Source: DASCOT01 sp965197275 (GTDB lineage: Bacteria; Acidobacteriota; UBA890; WLXD01). From it: a stretch of DNA of 64,000 bases. Made by a program: the position numbers and the translations under genes. This document shows positions 44,164-52,137 of the stretch, piece after piece (position 1 is the stretch's first letter; each line of letters begins with the position of its first letter). The notes under the pieces are model-generated. The model was not told where the DNA came from and ran no database searches. It saw only the letters and a list, made by a program, of their open reading frames with translations. Location of the stretch: contig CBDAMQ010000027.1 in the NCBI GenBank assembly GCA_965197275.1, positions 186,001 through 250,000 of the forward strand. The letters run 5' to 3'.

Positions 44164-45687
44164 TCAGTCGCCAGACTTGACGACCTCGCTCATGTACCAC
44201 TGCATGAAGCCGGCCGGACCGGTCTCGCTGCCCGAGTAGTGGCCCGAACTATAAGCGCCTGATCGGATACCCGCGTGGTTGTTGGCGGTGATCCAGATGT
44301 CTTCCTGGATCGTCACGTGCCAGAGAGCCTTGACGTTGTCCGGATCGTAGTCGCGGCCCTCGACGGCGTCCGGGTGCACCAGCCAGATGATCTCGGCTTC
44401 GCTCCGGTCGACATCCCGGGGGGTAAACCGTGCCACCGCGATGTGGTCGTCGTAGCACTGCCAGTAGCCCGTGGAGTGGGCCGTGGCCACGACCTGGGTC
44501 TCGTGGTTCCACTCGTCGATGTTGGGCAGCAGCGGCGCCACCGGCTTGCCGTCCATTGAGCCGGTCACGTAGCCCGGGTTCAGCAGCCCCGACGTCTCCG
44601 GCCTGTACCTCGTGCTGCCATCTCCGCTCATTCCATAGGAGGAGTCGCGCTCGCGGCGTGCCTTTTCCGGTACCCACTCACGCACCTGGGCCGACTGCTG
44701 CACGTATTGCTCCTGCGTCCCCTCCTGGCTCCAGTGGTGCGTGGTGACCAGCGAAGTGTGCGACGGCCCGCAGTGGTAGCACTCGAGGAAGTTCTCGAGT
44801 GCCAGCTTCCAGTTGGCCTTGATGGCGTATTGTTCGCGGGCGACGACCTTCAGATCCGCGACGCCGTAGCGCTTCGTCATGGCGCGCATTTCGCCGACGA
44901 CTGGCTCGATCGGCGGCGGGCTCGCCGCCTGCGACAGGTTGATGAAGATGCTGCCTTCTACCACTTCCAGGTGGCAAGGAATCAACCCGTTGTCGGCCGG
45001 GTTGAAGTCGTCCTGCATGCCGTAGGCGTAGATCAGAGCGCCGTCGGTGTCGTAGGTCCAGGCGTGATATGGGCAGCGGAAGACCGGCGAGCTGCCGGCC
45101 TGCCCGAGCTGCTTGACGGACAGCCGTGGGTCGCTCGGCTTCGAGTCGGCATCGTGCCGGCAGAGCCGCGAACCGCGATGACGGCAGACGTTGTGGAATC
45201 CCTTCACCGTGCCGTCGTTGGCGCGCAGGATGATGACGCTCTCGTTGCGGCCGAACTCGAAGACGTAGAAGTCGCCAGGGTTGGGGATTCGGCTGTGGTG
45301 ATCGGTGTAGATCCACAGGTTCTCGACCAGGAAGCGCTCATCGGCTTCGTAGTGCTTCGGGTCGACGTAGTATTCGCCCGGGATCGTCGTGTGCTCGCGC
45401 CAGCCGCCTGGGTAGTCCTGACGAGCCGGGGAGGCCGGGCCTGGGTCGGTCGGAGTAACGGGTCCGCCATAGCCGCCGAGGTCGGGCGGAAGCGAGGGTT
45501 TGAGGTTGCGCCCGTAAGTCGATGGGGGTGTGATCTTGGTGGCCGCCGTCTCGGTGGCGACTTCGGCTCGCAGCGAGGTCGGCAGTGCGACCGCAGCACC
45601 GGCCGCGACTGAGGTCTTGGCGAAATCGCGCCGGCTCACTGTCACGCCGGTGCCCTTACTCTTGTTCTCGCTCTCGTTCTTGCTCAT
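44164..45687 (-). CDS. Rieske non-haem iron oxygenase, alpha subunit, with Tat signal
   Basis: A 507-residue aromatic-ring-hydroxylating-type oxygenase. The Rieske ligands are CRHRGSRLC (Cys-x-His) and FRCPYHAWTYD (Cys-x2-His). The mononuclear iron region is NFLECYHCGPSHTSLV, followed by the SRPBCC catalytic domain. Residues ~1-45 contain a Tat motif (SRRDFAKTSVAAGAAVA), unusual for this mostly cytosolic class, so a periplasmic location is predicted. The start is the ATG at 45687 (MSKNESENKSKGTG); the upstream open frame is not protein-like. Reductase and ferredoxin partners are not adjacent. Confidence 0.88.
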   Translation of the reverse strand: MSKNESENKSKGTGVTVSRRDFAKTSVAAGAAVALPTSLRAEVATETAATKITPPSTYGRNLKPSLPPDLGGYGGPVTPTDPGPASPARQDYPGGWREHTTIPGEYYVDPKHYEADERFLVENLWIYTDHHSRIPNPGDFYVFEFGRNESVIILRANDGTVKGFHNVCRHRGSRLCRHDADSKPSDPRLSVKQLGQAGSSPVFRCPYHAWTYDTDGALIYAYGMQDDFNPADNGLIPCHLEVVEGSIFINLSQAASPPPIEPVVGEMRAMTKRYGVADLKVVAREQYAIKANWKLALENFLECYHCGPSHTSLVTTHHWSQEGTQEQYVQQSAQVREWVPEKARRERDSSYGMSGDGSTRYRPETSGLLNPGYVTGSMDGKPVAPLLPNIDEWNHETQVVATAHSTGYWQCYDDHIAVARFTPRDVDRSEAEIIWLVHPDAVEGRDYDPDNVKALWHVTIQEDIWITANNHAGIRSGAYSSGHYSGSETGPAGFMQWYMSEVVKSGD

Positions 45688-45843
45688 GCTGGTCGCCCCG
45701 CGTTGCTGCGCTGCCGCCGTGGTTTCCGACACCAGGAACCTGTATCTCGCCGATACTAGGCCCCAGTTTAGGTGATTGCCAGGGAGTCGCGCGTGGACCG
45801 CGCTGGAGCCCGGTGCGACGGCGCTCGCAGCTCTCGAGCGTTG

Positions 45844-45871
45844 GTCTCGCGCAGCCGGTCTCGCGCAGCCG
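45844..45871. repeat. 14-bp tandem duplication
   Basis: GTCTCGCGCAGCCG occurs twice head-to-tail (45844-45857 and 45858-45871), immediately 3' of the FAD monooxygenase stop and upstream of the Rieske oxygenase gene. Nothing else is recognisable in the surrounding 185-bp gap. It looks like replication slippage. Confidence 0.85.
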
Positions 45872-45872
45872 T

Positions 45873-47102
45873 CTAGACTCGCAGGGTGATCTCGGTGAAT
45901 CCGTTGATGAGGGGGTTGGGTTTGCGGATTCTCTGGTCGGCGAGTTTCTGGACGAAAGCGAACCTCGTCACGCCGCGCACGGCAGCCATCATCAGGTCCA
46001 ACCATCGAGCGCGACTGAGTAGGAAGGGCGGGATCTTCCGTTGGATGGCCTGCGTCTTCGTTACTTCGGGAAGCCGCGCCGATTGAAACTGTTTCGCGAC
46101 GTTGTCGAGCGCGTCAGCGCCAACGCCCTCCCGCAGCAGCGGAACGAAGTGGTTGGCGGCGACTACGGCGTCGCGCAGCGCGACGTTGATTCCCTGGGCG
46201 CCGACCGGAGACATCGGATGCGCCGCGTCGCCGAGCATCAACATGCCGGGTGCTGACCAACGCTCGTAGCAATCGCACACGACGTCGAGAAGGAATGGCT
46301 GCGTGGCGTTGGTTGCGTTGGTGCGCAGATGCTCGGCCATGTCGTCGGACACGTGCAGGGCGATCTCTTCCATCCATCCTTCCACGCCCATTTCGCGAAA
46401 CGCCTTGTAGCTACCCTTCTTGATCACCCAACCGAGCTGCAAGAGACCGTCATACGAAGGGATGCAAAGGCCGAAATGGCCACTGCCAAAGTAACCTCGT
46501 ACGGTAGGGACCTGCCCGTCGCAGAAAGCCGGCATCGGTAGCTTGCACCACACGACATCGAACTATTCGGGTCGGCGTGGTTGATCCAACCGGCATTGCT
46601 TTCGCATCGTCGAGAAGCGGCCGTCGCAGGCAAAGATGTAGTCGGCTTCGATACGCTCCGGCCCGTCCGAACCGCGTACTTCGACGCCAATAACCCGGTC
46701 GCCGTCGTGTATTGGCCCGGCGACGCTCACGCCGCGGCGAAAGGTGAACTCTGGATGAGCGGCGGCCTGCTCGATGAGCATCTCCAGCATTGCCGGCTGC
46801 GAGACGAATCGCGGCGGCAAACGATCTTTCCAGTTGAGCCGGAGGCTGAGGAAACGGTGCCCTTTGAAATGCAGCTGTGCCCCGCCTAGAACCGTATGCG
46901 GCAGGGACAGGAACTCTTCCCAAAGGCCAGCCTGGTCGAACATCTTCTGTCCACCCGGAGCCAGTCCCTCGCCGCGGAACTCACGCGCGAAATCCGAGTG
47001 GCGTTCCACCAGGGTTACGGGAATGCCTCGGCTGGCAAGGAGATAGGCCAAGAGGGCGCCCGCCGGACCGCCACCGACCACGACTGCGCTACGTTCGCTC
47101 AC
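45873..47102 (-). pseudogene. FAD-dependent monooxygenase interrupted by one in-frame amber codon
   Basis: A UbiH/PHBH-type flavoprotein of 409 codons with a single TAG at 46565-46563. The N-terminal part has GGGPAGALLAYLLASRG (FAD), FRGEGLAPGGQKMFDQ and YIFACDGRFSTMRKQCRLDQ. The part after TAG has FDVVWCKLPMPAF, GDAAHPMSPVGAQGINVALR (the FAD GD motif) and the C-terminal helix. Frame and length are otherwise perfect. TAG is one base from CAG (Gln), a plausible residue before FDVVW. It is a recent nonsense mutation or a sequencing error; it is not a selenocysteine site. It lies 28 bp downstream of the UxxU peroxiredoxin. Confidence 0.8.
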
Positions 47103-47130
47103 CGGGCCCCTCGCGGGAGATTCCGCAACG

Positions 47131-47643
47131 TTACTCGCCTCGGAAATCGGGGTTCGGCATGCTCTTGAAAATCATCTCGCGTGCTGTGAGGCGCAGTTTT
47201 TCCGGTGTCGGTCTCCCGACGAAATACCAGCCGTTGAAGATCCGGTGAATGGCCAGATCGGGGAGTAGTGCAAAGGTGAAGGGGACGGGTAAGGGACCGT
47301 GGTAGGTATCGGTTGTCTCACGAATTCCCAGGGCCTCGGTGAGTTGCAATCCTTGATCGCTGAGGAAGCTGAACTCCGCGCCGAGATCGGCTCTTAGCGC
47401 CGCTTGCGTCTCGGGCGGGTCGACCGAAACAACGGCGATCCGGCAGTAGGCGACCTCAGCGGCACGTTGGAACTGGACCAGTTCCGACAGCTGTAGCTGT
47501 CACTTCGGTCACCACGGGCCACGATAAAACACCACGAACAGCGGCAGCCGGCCCGCCAGGTCAGAAATCGACACCAGGTTCCCGCTGTCGTTCTCGAGGC
47601 TGTGATCCGGGAACTTCTGGCCGATGTCGTACTTGAGAGGCAT
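47131..47643 (-). CDS. Selenoprotein: peroxiredoxin/AhpC-TSA-like protein with U-x-x-U active site (Sec45, Sec48)
   Basis: A 170-residue thioredoxin-fold protein of the peroxiredoxin-like (AhpC/TSA) family when both TGA codons (47511-47509 and 47502-47500) are read as selenocysteine. The active site reads FVVFYRGPW-U-PK-U-QLQLSEL, exactly where relatives have WCPxC. Before it comes DIGQKFPDHSLENDSGNLVS; after it, VSVDPPETQAALRADLGAEF, FLSDQGLQLTEALGI, FTFALLPDLAIHRIFNGWYF and a natural stop at 47131. The start is the ATG at 47643 (MPLKYD). A SECIS-like hairpin follows the second UGA. It is cytoplasmic and probably reduces peroxides or disulfides. An automatic caller would keep only the last ~70 residues. 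Confidence 0.92.
47469..47502 (-). promoter_or_regulatory. Bacterial SECIS element of the UxxU peroxiredoxin gene
   Basis: After the second UGA (47502-47500) 14 bases precede a perfect seven-pair stem GGAACUG (47485-47479) / CAGUUCC (47475-47469) with loop GUC (47478-47476), or a six-pair stem with loop GGUCC. The loop opens 21 nt after UGA-2 and 30 nt after UGA-1, so one element is within range of both. A second small hairpin (GACAGC/GCUGUC, 47501-47486) stands directly 5' of it and includes part of UGA-2. Confidence 0.8.
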
Positions 47644-47692
47644 GGCGGTTCTCCCGCGGGCGCGTGCGACGCTGATCATCTGTTACAGGCCA

Positions 47693-48934
47693 CTAGGTGG
47701 ACAGACCTCTTGCGGCAACGGGCCAGACGGCTTCGACGCGGTCGTCGCGGATGGCGTACATCTGATCGTAGAGGTTCACCACCGGGTCGCAGTGCGACAC
47801 GATGAGCTCGACCTTATCGCCGACGCGATAGGTACGCGACGGGTCGTCGTAACGCAGCACCCCGAACTCGTCGGAGCCCGAGCGGTACTGCATCCCGGAC
47901 TCACCCTTCACGATCGGCCATGGCTGGTTGATGGTGCATGCCTTGGCGCCGGCGTCGGTTGTGACCTGGCCGTCGTACTGGTCGTTGAGCACCGTCGTGA
48001 GGATGGTCAGCGCAGGCTGGAAGTCGGAGTAAAGGTGCGGGTCGGAGGCACCGCCGATGGCCATGTATTGCGCGTCCATGAACACGTAGCTACCCACCTG
48101 CACATCCGTGAGCCCGGGCGACTCGTGGTCGATGTTGTAGGTACCCGTACCACCGCCGCTGAAGATCTCGGTGCTGAGACCGGAGCGCTCGAAGAGGGTG
48201 GCTGTCTCGACGCCTGCCAACAGCCGCTGAAGGGTCTGCGCCCGTCGCGTGTCGAAGCCCTTCACATGCTGCGAGCCGCCGTCGTAGCACAGCAGACCCT
48301 GCAGCCGGAGGCCTGGGAGTCGGTCGATGCGCTGTGCCAGCTCGAGGGCCGGCTGACCCCCGGTGATGCCGGTGCGATGGGTTCCAGGGTCCACATCGAC
48401 CACGACATCGGCGACGACGCCAGCTGCTTGTGCGGCGTCCGAGAGGTCCTGGGCGTTGTCGGGCGTGTCGGTGGCCTGAATGAAGCTCGAGCACTTCTTC
48501 CTCAGGCTCATCGCGCGGTTGATCTTGAACGGCGTCACGTTGCTAGTGGTCATCAAGATCTGCAGGATTCCGTGCTCGTACATGGCCTCGGTCTCGCTCA
48601 CCTTGGCGGTGCAGATGCCCACCGACCCTGCGTCGAGCTGCATACGAGCGATGGTCGGGCACTTGTGCGTCTTGGCATGCGGACGGCTGGCGATGCCGTT
48701 GCCTGCGACGGTGCGCTGACAGGTGGCGAGGTTGCTCTCTAATGCGTCGATATCCACGCACAGCGCTGGCGTGTCGAGCTCCCGCTTGGATACGTCGTTC
48801 TGCGGCATCGAACCGTCAGCGGCCATCGACCGCATCTCGTCTGCCGAGTAGCCCTTCACGGATGTTGGTACCCAAACGCCGGCGGCGCCGGCAGTCTGCA
48901 GGAAGCGGCGGCGGGAAAGCGGCGTGGTGCTCAC
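47693..48934 (-). CDS. D-threonine-aldolase/D-serine-dehydratase-like PLP enzyme with Tat signal
   Basis: A 413-residue fold-III PLP enzyme (DSD1/D-TA family). A Tat signal (LSRRRFLQTAGAAGVWVPT) is followed by ELDTPALCVDIDALESNLAT, RPHAKTHKCPTIARMQLDAG (PLP lysine region), DVVVDVDPGTHRTGITGGQP, STEIFSGGGTGTYNIDHESP (phosphate site) and the C-terminal metal-site SHCDPVVNLYDQMYAIRDD. It would act on D-beta-hydroxy amino acids in the periplasm. It precedes the selenoprotein peroxiredoxin by 49 bp on the same strand. Confidence 0.88.
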   Translation of the reverse strand: MSTTPLSRRRFLQTAGAAGVWVPTSVKGYSADEMRSMAADGSMPQNDVSKRELDTPALCVDIDALESNLATCQRTVAGNGIASRPHAKTHKCPTIARMQLDAGSVGICTAKVSETEAMYEHGILQILMTTSNVTPFKINRAMSLRKKCSSFIQATDTPDNAQDLSDAAQAAGVVADVVVDVDPGTHRTGITGGQPALELAQRIDRLPGLRLQGLLCYDGGSQHVKGFDTRRAQTLQRLLAGVETATLFERSGLSTEIFSGGGTGTYNIDHESPGLTDVQVGSYVFMDAQYMAIGGASDPHLYSDFQPALTILTTVLNDQYDGQVTTDAGAKACTINQPWPIVKGESGMQYRSGSDEFGVLRYDDPSRTYRVGDKVELIVSHCDPVVNLYDQMYAIRDDRVEAVWPVAARGLST

Positions 48935-49054
48935 CTGGGACCTCCGAGCTCGGGCGGTCGAAGTCGAATCGCGAATAGTAACGCGGTCGTTCGTGCACGA
49001 CCATGGTCGATTGCCCGAGGAGTATCCGACCGACCGCCCACATCGTTGTCGAAT

Positions 49055-49318
49055 TCAGACTACGCGTACGCACCCCTGGTTGACCTTGGCCGCCGGACGG
49101 CCACGGATCATATGGAGGGTGGCGACGCGACTACCGCAAGCCGGACAATGGATCTCGTCGTGGAGCTTTGCCGGAGGGTCGGTGAGGAAGATCCCCGCCG
49201 GGTCGGCGGCGATCTTGTGGAGGAACATTTTGACCAGCCGACCTTTGCCGCGCTTGCGGTAGCGAGCCAGCGACCTACCGCAGGTGCAGGCGACGTCGAC
49301 GTATTGGCGCTGCGCCAT
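49055..49318 (-). CDS. Small zinc-ribbon-like protein
   Basis: An 87-residue basic protein with two Cys pairs: VACTCGRSLARYRKRG near the N-terminus and EIHCPACGSRVATLHMIRGR in the middle (CxC...CPxC pattern). The core FLHKIAADPAGIFLTDPP is compact. It may bind zinc and nucleic acid; the family was not recognised by name. It lies 12 bp downstream of the YdeI-like gene on the same strand. Confidence 0.65.
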   Translation of the reverse strand: MAQRQYVDVACTCGRSLARYRKRGKGRLVKMFLHKIAADPAGIFLTDPPAKLHDEIHCPACGSRVATLHMIRGRPAAKVNQGCVRVV

Positions 49319-49330
49319 GGATCGCCTACG

Positions 49331-49594
49331 TCAATCGCGGCTGCGCCAGCGCATCTTCATGTACCGGTTGCCGGCCTCGAGCTCGGTCAGCATCTGCTCG
49401 AGGCGACGCGACCGGGTATCGTCGCGCTTGGCCCGGGTGATCCAGCCGACGTAGTCGTTGCGCTGGTACGGGGGCCGTGCCTGGTAGGCGGACATGAGAT
49501 GACGCTCTTCGAGGGCGTTCCGAACGTACGCCGGCATGGGATGTCGTGGGCGCTTGAGATGCGCGCGTTTCCTTTGCCTGCTCATGTCATTCAT
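49331..49594 (-). CDS. YdeI/OmpD-associated-like protein, short form
   Basis: An 87-residue basic protein that matches the C-terminal helical part of YdeI-type (bacteriocin-protection) proteins: YVRNALEERHLMSAYQARPP, YQRNDYVGWITRAKRDDTRS, RRLEQMLTELEAGNRYMKM. The N-terminal DUF1905-like domain of the longer members is missing, a known short architecture. It overlaps the next gene by 8 bp. The role is unclear. Confidence 0.82.
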   Translation of the reverse strand: MNDMSRQRKRAHLKRPRHPMPAYVRNALEERHLMSAYQARPPYQRNDYVGWITRAKRDDTRSRRLEQMLTELEAGNRYMKMRWRSRD

Positions 49595-50114
49595 TGAACG
49601 GACTGATAGGGGCGATCCGTCGAGCCAGGCGGGAAAAGAGAAACGGCAAGAGACGCCGATGCACTTGTTTGACGGGAGTGAAGTAGACGGCGCCCAGCCA
49701 GGAGTCGTAGACGACTACGGTGCTCATCGTGAGGTCGGTCGACCCGCGGCGGGATTCGACGTGATAGGAAACGAAGAATCTCAGACCTGGCGCGCGCCCC
49801 GGGACCACGACTTCGTTGTCGGCACGGCCGGCGTCAACGCCCTCCACGCCGGGTCCTGGGGCTCCGATCAGATGCTCCATCACCTCGGTCAACGAAACCG
49901 GACCCTCGGCAACCGTAACCCGGTAGGCGTCGAAGTAGTCGCTATCGCGCGAGAGCGCTTCGATCTCGCTGCCGTGCGGCAGCGCCACCTCGACCACTCC
50001 GGCGCGGGTTCCGATGAAGCGCACCGTCTCCAATGCGAGCAAGCCGAGCAGCAGGAGCACGGCAACGACGATCCCGCCGCGCTTGAGCCAGGTCCGCGCC
50101 CGGTCGGATATCAC
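49587..50114 (-). CDS. DUF2867-like single-pass membrane protein
   Basis: A 175-residue protein. One N-terminal helix (GGIVVAVLLLLGLLALETV, ~13-31) anchors a domain that looks like DUF2867/SRPBCC: YFDAYRVTVAEGPVSLTEVM, LRFFVSYHVESRRGSTDLTM and the terminal YFTPVKQVHRRLLPFLFSRL. The latter (P-x-x-x-x-H-x-x-x-x-x-x-x-L) is typical for the end of this lipid- or ligand-binding fold. It is co-translated with the YdeI-like gene. Confidence 0.72.
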   Translation of the reverse strand: MISDRARTWLKRGGIVVAVLLLLGLLALETVRFIGTRAGVVEVALPHGSEIEALSRDSDYFDAYRVTVAEGPVSLTEVMEHLIGAPGPGVEGVDAGRADNEVVVPGRAPGLRFFVSYHVESRRGSTDLTMSTVVVYDSWLGAVYFTPVKQVHRRLLPFLFSRLARRIAPISPFNE

Positions 50115-50293
50115 GCTGAGCTCGCCTGACTACCGGGTATCTCCACGACGTTCTCCCTAAGGGTGTGGCTGATCGCCCTGACAACAACGCTCAGCGTCGA
50201 GGTAAGCTGACAGCGCTATTTCATGCGGCCGCTACGTTCTTGCTCCCGGTTTAGCAGGATCGGTAGCCGTCTGGGTAGTCGGGAGGTCGAATC

Positions 50294-50755
50294 CTGCGCC
50301 GAACCGCGGTCACCGTCTATGTCGTATTCCTGATCGTCGTCGCTACCGTAGGCGTCGGGGCGGCGGCAGACGCCGGTGTGCTGATTCCGGCAGCTGTGCC
50401 TTTCGCCGGGATCCTGGTCGTGGCGCTCAGGATTCTGGGCCCGGACCCAGAACAGATCGGTTGGGCAGCATTCACTGGTTGGCTGGGAATGACATATCTC
50501 CAGGTGGGTGGCCCAATCGAGGTTGTCGCTTTCTTCACTTTCGTGACGCTTGGCGCGTTGGGGATCTTCCGCTCGTCCTGGTATCTGGCCGGTGCTTGGG
50601 CGGTGCATATTGCGTGGGACTTCTTGCCGCGGCAACTACCCGAGCTGATGGTCGACGTACCGATCGCGTGCATCGGCTTCGATGGCCTGATCGCCCTGTA
50701 TCTGATCTGGTGCACGCGGGCGAACCGATGGTCGCCGTTCGAAGAGCAGATCTGA
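50294..50755 (+). CDS. Integral membrane protein (DUF6010-like), probable CTG start
   Basis: A 153-residue membrane protein with five helices. Sequence from RRTAVTVYVVFLIVVATVGV through FAGILVVALRILG, EVVAFFTFVTLGALGIFR, LAGAWAVHIAWDFLPRQLPE and CIGFDGLIALYLIWCT resembles a family of small integral membrane proteins. A strong ribosome site GGGAGG (50281-50286) is placed 7 bases before a CTG at 50294, and an in-frame TAG lies just upstream, so initiation at CTG (or ATC 50291) is likely. The first conventional start, GTG at 50378, would cut off the first helix. It is followed 25 bp later by the aminotransferase. Confidence 0.68.
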   Translation: MRRTAVTVYVVFLIVVATVGVGAAADAGVLIPAAVPFAGILVVALRILGPDPEQIGWAAFTGWLGMTYLQVGGPIEVVAFFTFVTLGALGIFRSSWYLAGAWAVHIAWDFLPRQLPELMVDVPIACIGFDGLIALYLIWCTRANRWSPFEEQI

Positions 50756-50780
50756 CAACCCGAGCGCCCTGGAGGCAAGG

Positions 50781-52130
50781 ATGACGGTCACCGATCGGAA
50801 GCCTCCGATCACCACCGGTTATCTCGACGAAGGCTCGCGCTCACGAGCACTCTACGATCGGGCGCTGCGGGTGATGCCGGGAGGCAACAGCCGGCACACG
50901 CTGATCATGGATCCGTATCCGATCTATGCCGCCAGCGGCGAAGGTTGCCTAGTCACCGACGTGGAGGGGGAGGAGCGCATCGACTTCATCAACAACTACA
51001 CGGCGCTGATCCGTGGTCACGCCGATCCGGTAGTTACTGCGACCGTGCGCGACGTGATCGGTCGTGGTACGGCGTTCGCAATGCCCACCGAAAGCGACGT
51101 TCGCCTCGCCGAGTTGCTCCTCGAACGTGTGCCGGGCATGCAGCAGATTCGCTTCGCCAACTCCGGCAGCGAGGGCGTGCTGTTGACCATCCGCGCCGCG
51201 CGGGCATTCACGGGTCGTTCCAAGGTGGCCAAGTTCGAGGGCTGCTACCACGGGGTGTACGACTACGCCCAGGCGAGCGATAGCTCGCGTCCCCACAACT
51301 GGGGGGATGCGCAGCGCCCGCGCACGACGCTGGAACCGAGCATGGCGCACAGCCTGCTCGACGACGTCGTGACGTTGCCCTGGAACGATATCGAGGCGTG
51401 TCGATCGCTTATTGACGGCAACGCCGACGAGCTTGCAGCGGTCGTCTTCGATCCACTCCCGGCCGCCCTCGGCTTTGTCGCCCCGGATCAGGATTTCGTC
51501 GAGTTCCTGCGTCGGGTTACCGAGCAGCACGACATTCTGCTCATCGCCGACGAGGTGCTGTCGTTCCGGGTCAGCTACCACGGTGCCTGTGCTGCCCATG
51601 GCATCGAGCCCGATCTCGTTTCCCTGGGCAAGATCATCGGCGGTGGGTTCCCGGTCGGCGCGGTCATGGGCAAGAAGGCCGTGATGGAGGTGTTCGATCA
51701 CCGCCTGGGTGAGAAGGTGCACCACGGTGGGACCTACAACGGCAATCCGGTCACCATGACGGCCGGGTACGAGACCATGCGGCAGATGACGCCGGAGGCG
51801 TATGAGCGGATGGACGCTCTTGCCGATCGATTGCGGGTCAGCATTGCGGACGTCGTCCATCGACACGGGATCCGGTGTCAGGTTACCGGGCGGGGCTCGC
51901 TATTCGGTCTGCTGTTGACGGAATCGCCGATTCGCGACTTTCGCGGTCTGGTCGCCAGCTTCGCCTACGAGCCAGGCTCGGCGACGATCGCCGCGGAGAT
52001 GCTGAACCACGGCATCCTTCTGGGCGTGCGCGGAGTGCTGGGGTGCTTGTCGACGCCGATGGGTGACGATGAGGTCGACGCCTTCGCCGCCGCGCTCGAC
52101 GAATCGTTGCTCGCTGTCGAGGCGCGCTAG
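50781..52130 (+). CDS. Class III aminotransferase (glutamate-1-semialdehyde-aminomutase-like)
   Basis: A 449-residue fold-I PLP enzyme. Conserved parts are MPGGNSRHTLIMDPYPIYAA, FANSGSEGVLLTIRAARAFT, FEGCYHGVYDYAQ, LIADEVLSFRVSYHGA (Asp for the pyridine N) and the PLP Lys in DLVSLGKIIGGGFPVGAVMG, then HHGGTYNGNPVTMTAG. It resembles the GSAM subgroup, but such environmental members often act as omega-aminotransferases or isomerases in catabolism; no haem genes are nearby. The ATG at 50781 has GGAGGCAAGG upstream. Confidence 0.9.
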   Translation: MTVTDRKPPITTGYLDEGSRSRALYDRALRVMPGGNSRHTLIMDPYPIYAASGEGCLVTDVEGEERIDFINNYTALIRGHADPVVTATVRDVIGRGTAFAMPTESDVRLAELLLERVPGMQQIRFANSGSEGVLLTIRAARAFTGRSKVAKFEGCYHGVYDYAQASDSSRPHNWGDAQRPRTTLEPSMAHSLLDDVVTLPWNDIEACRSLIDGNADELAAVVFDPLPAALGFVAPDQDFVEFLRRVTEQHDILLIADEVLSFRVSYHGACAAHGIEPDLVSLGKIIGGGFPVGAVMGKKAVMEVFDHRLGEKVHHGGTYNGNPVTMTAGYETMRQMTPEAYERMDALADRLRVSIADVVHRHGIRCQVTGRGSLFGLLLTESPIRDFRGLVASFAYEPGSATIAAEMLNHGILLGVRGVLGCLSTPMGDDEVDAFAAALDESLLAVEAR

Positions 52131-52137
52131 CTACGAG

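Noticed and set aside
46563..46565. Pyrrolysine or other amber recoding in the FAD monooxygenase
   Set aside because: The position is not catalytic, no PYLIS-like context is evident, and the window shows only UGA recoding. A nonsense change from CAG is simpler.
50255..50305. tRNA gene suggested by a GGTCGAATCC T-loop-like string
   Set aside because: No matching acceptor, D-arm or anticodon stem could be built, and position 54 would not be T. It is the ribosome site and start of a membrane-protein gene.
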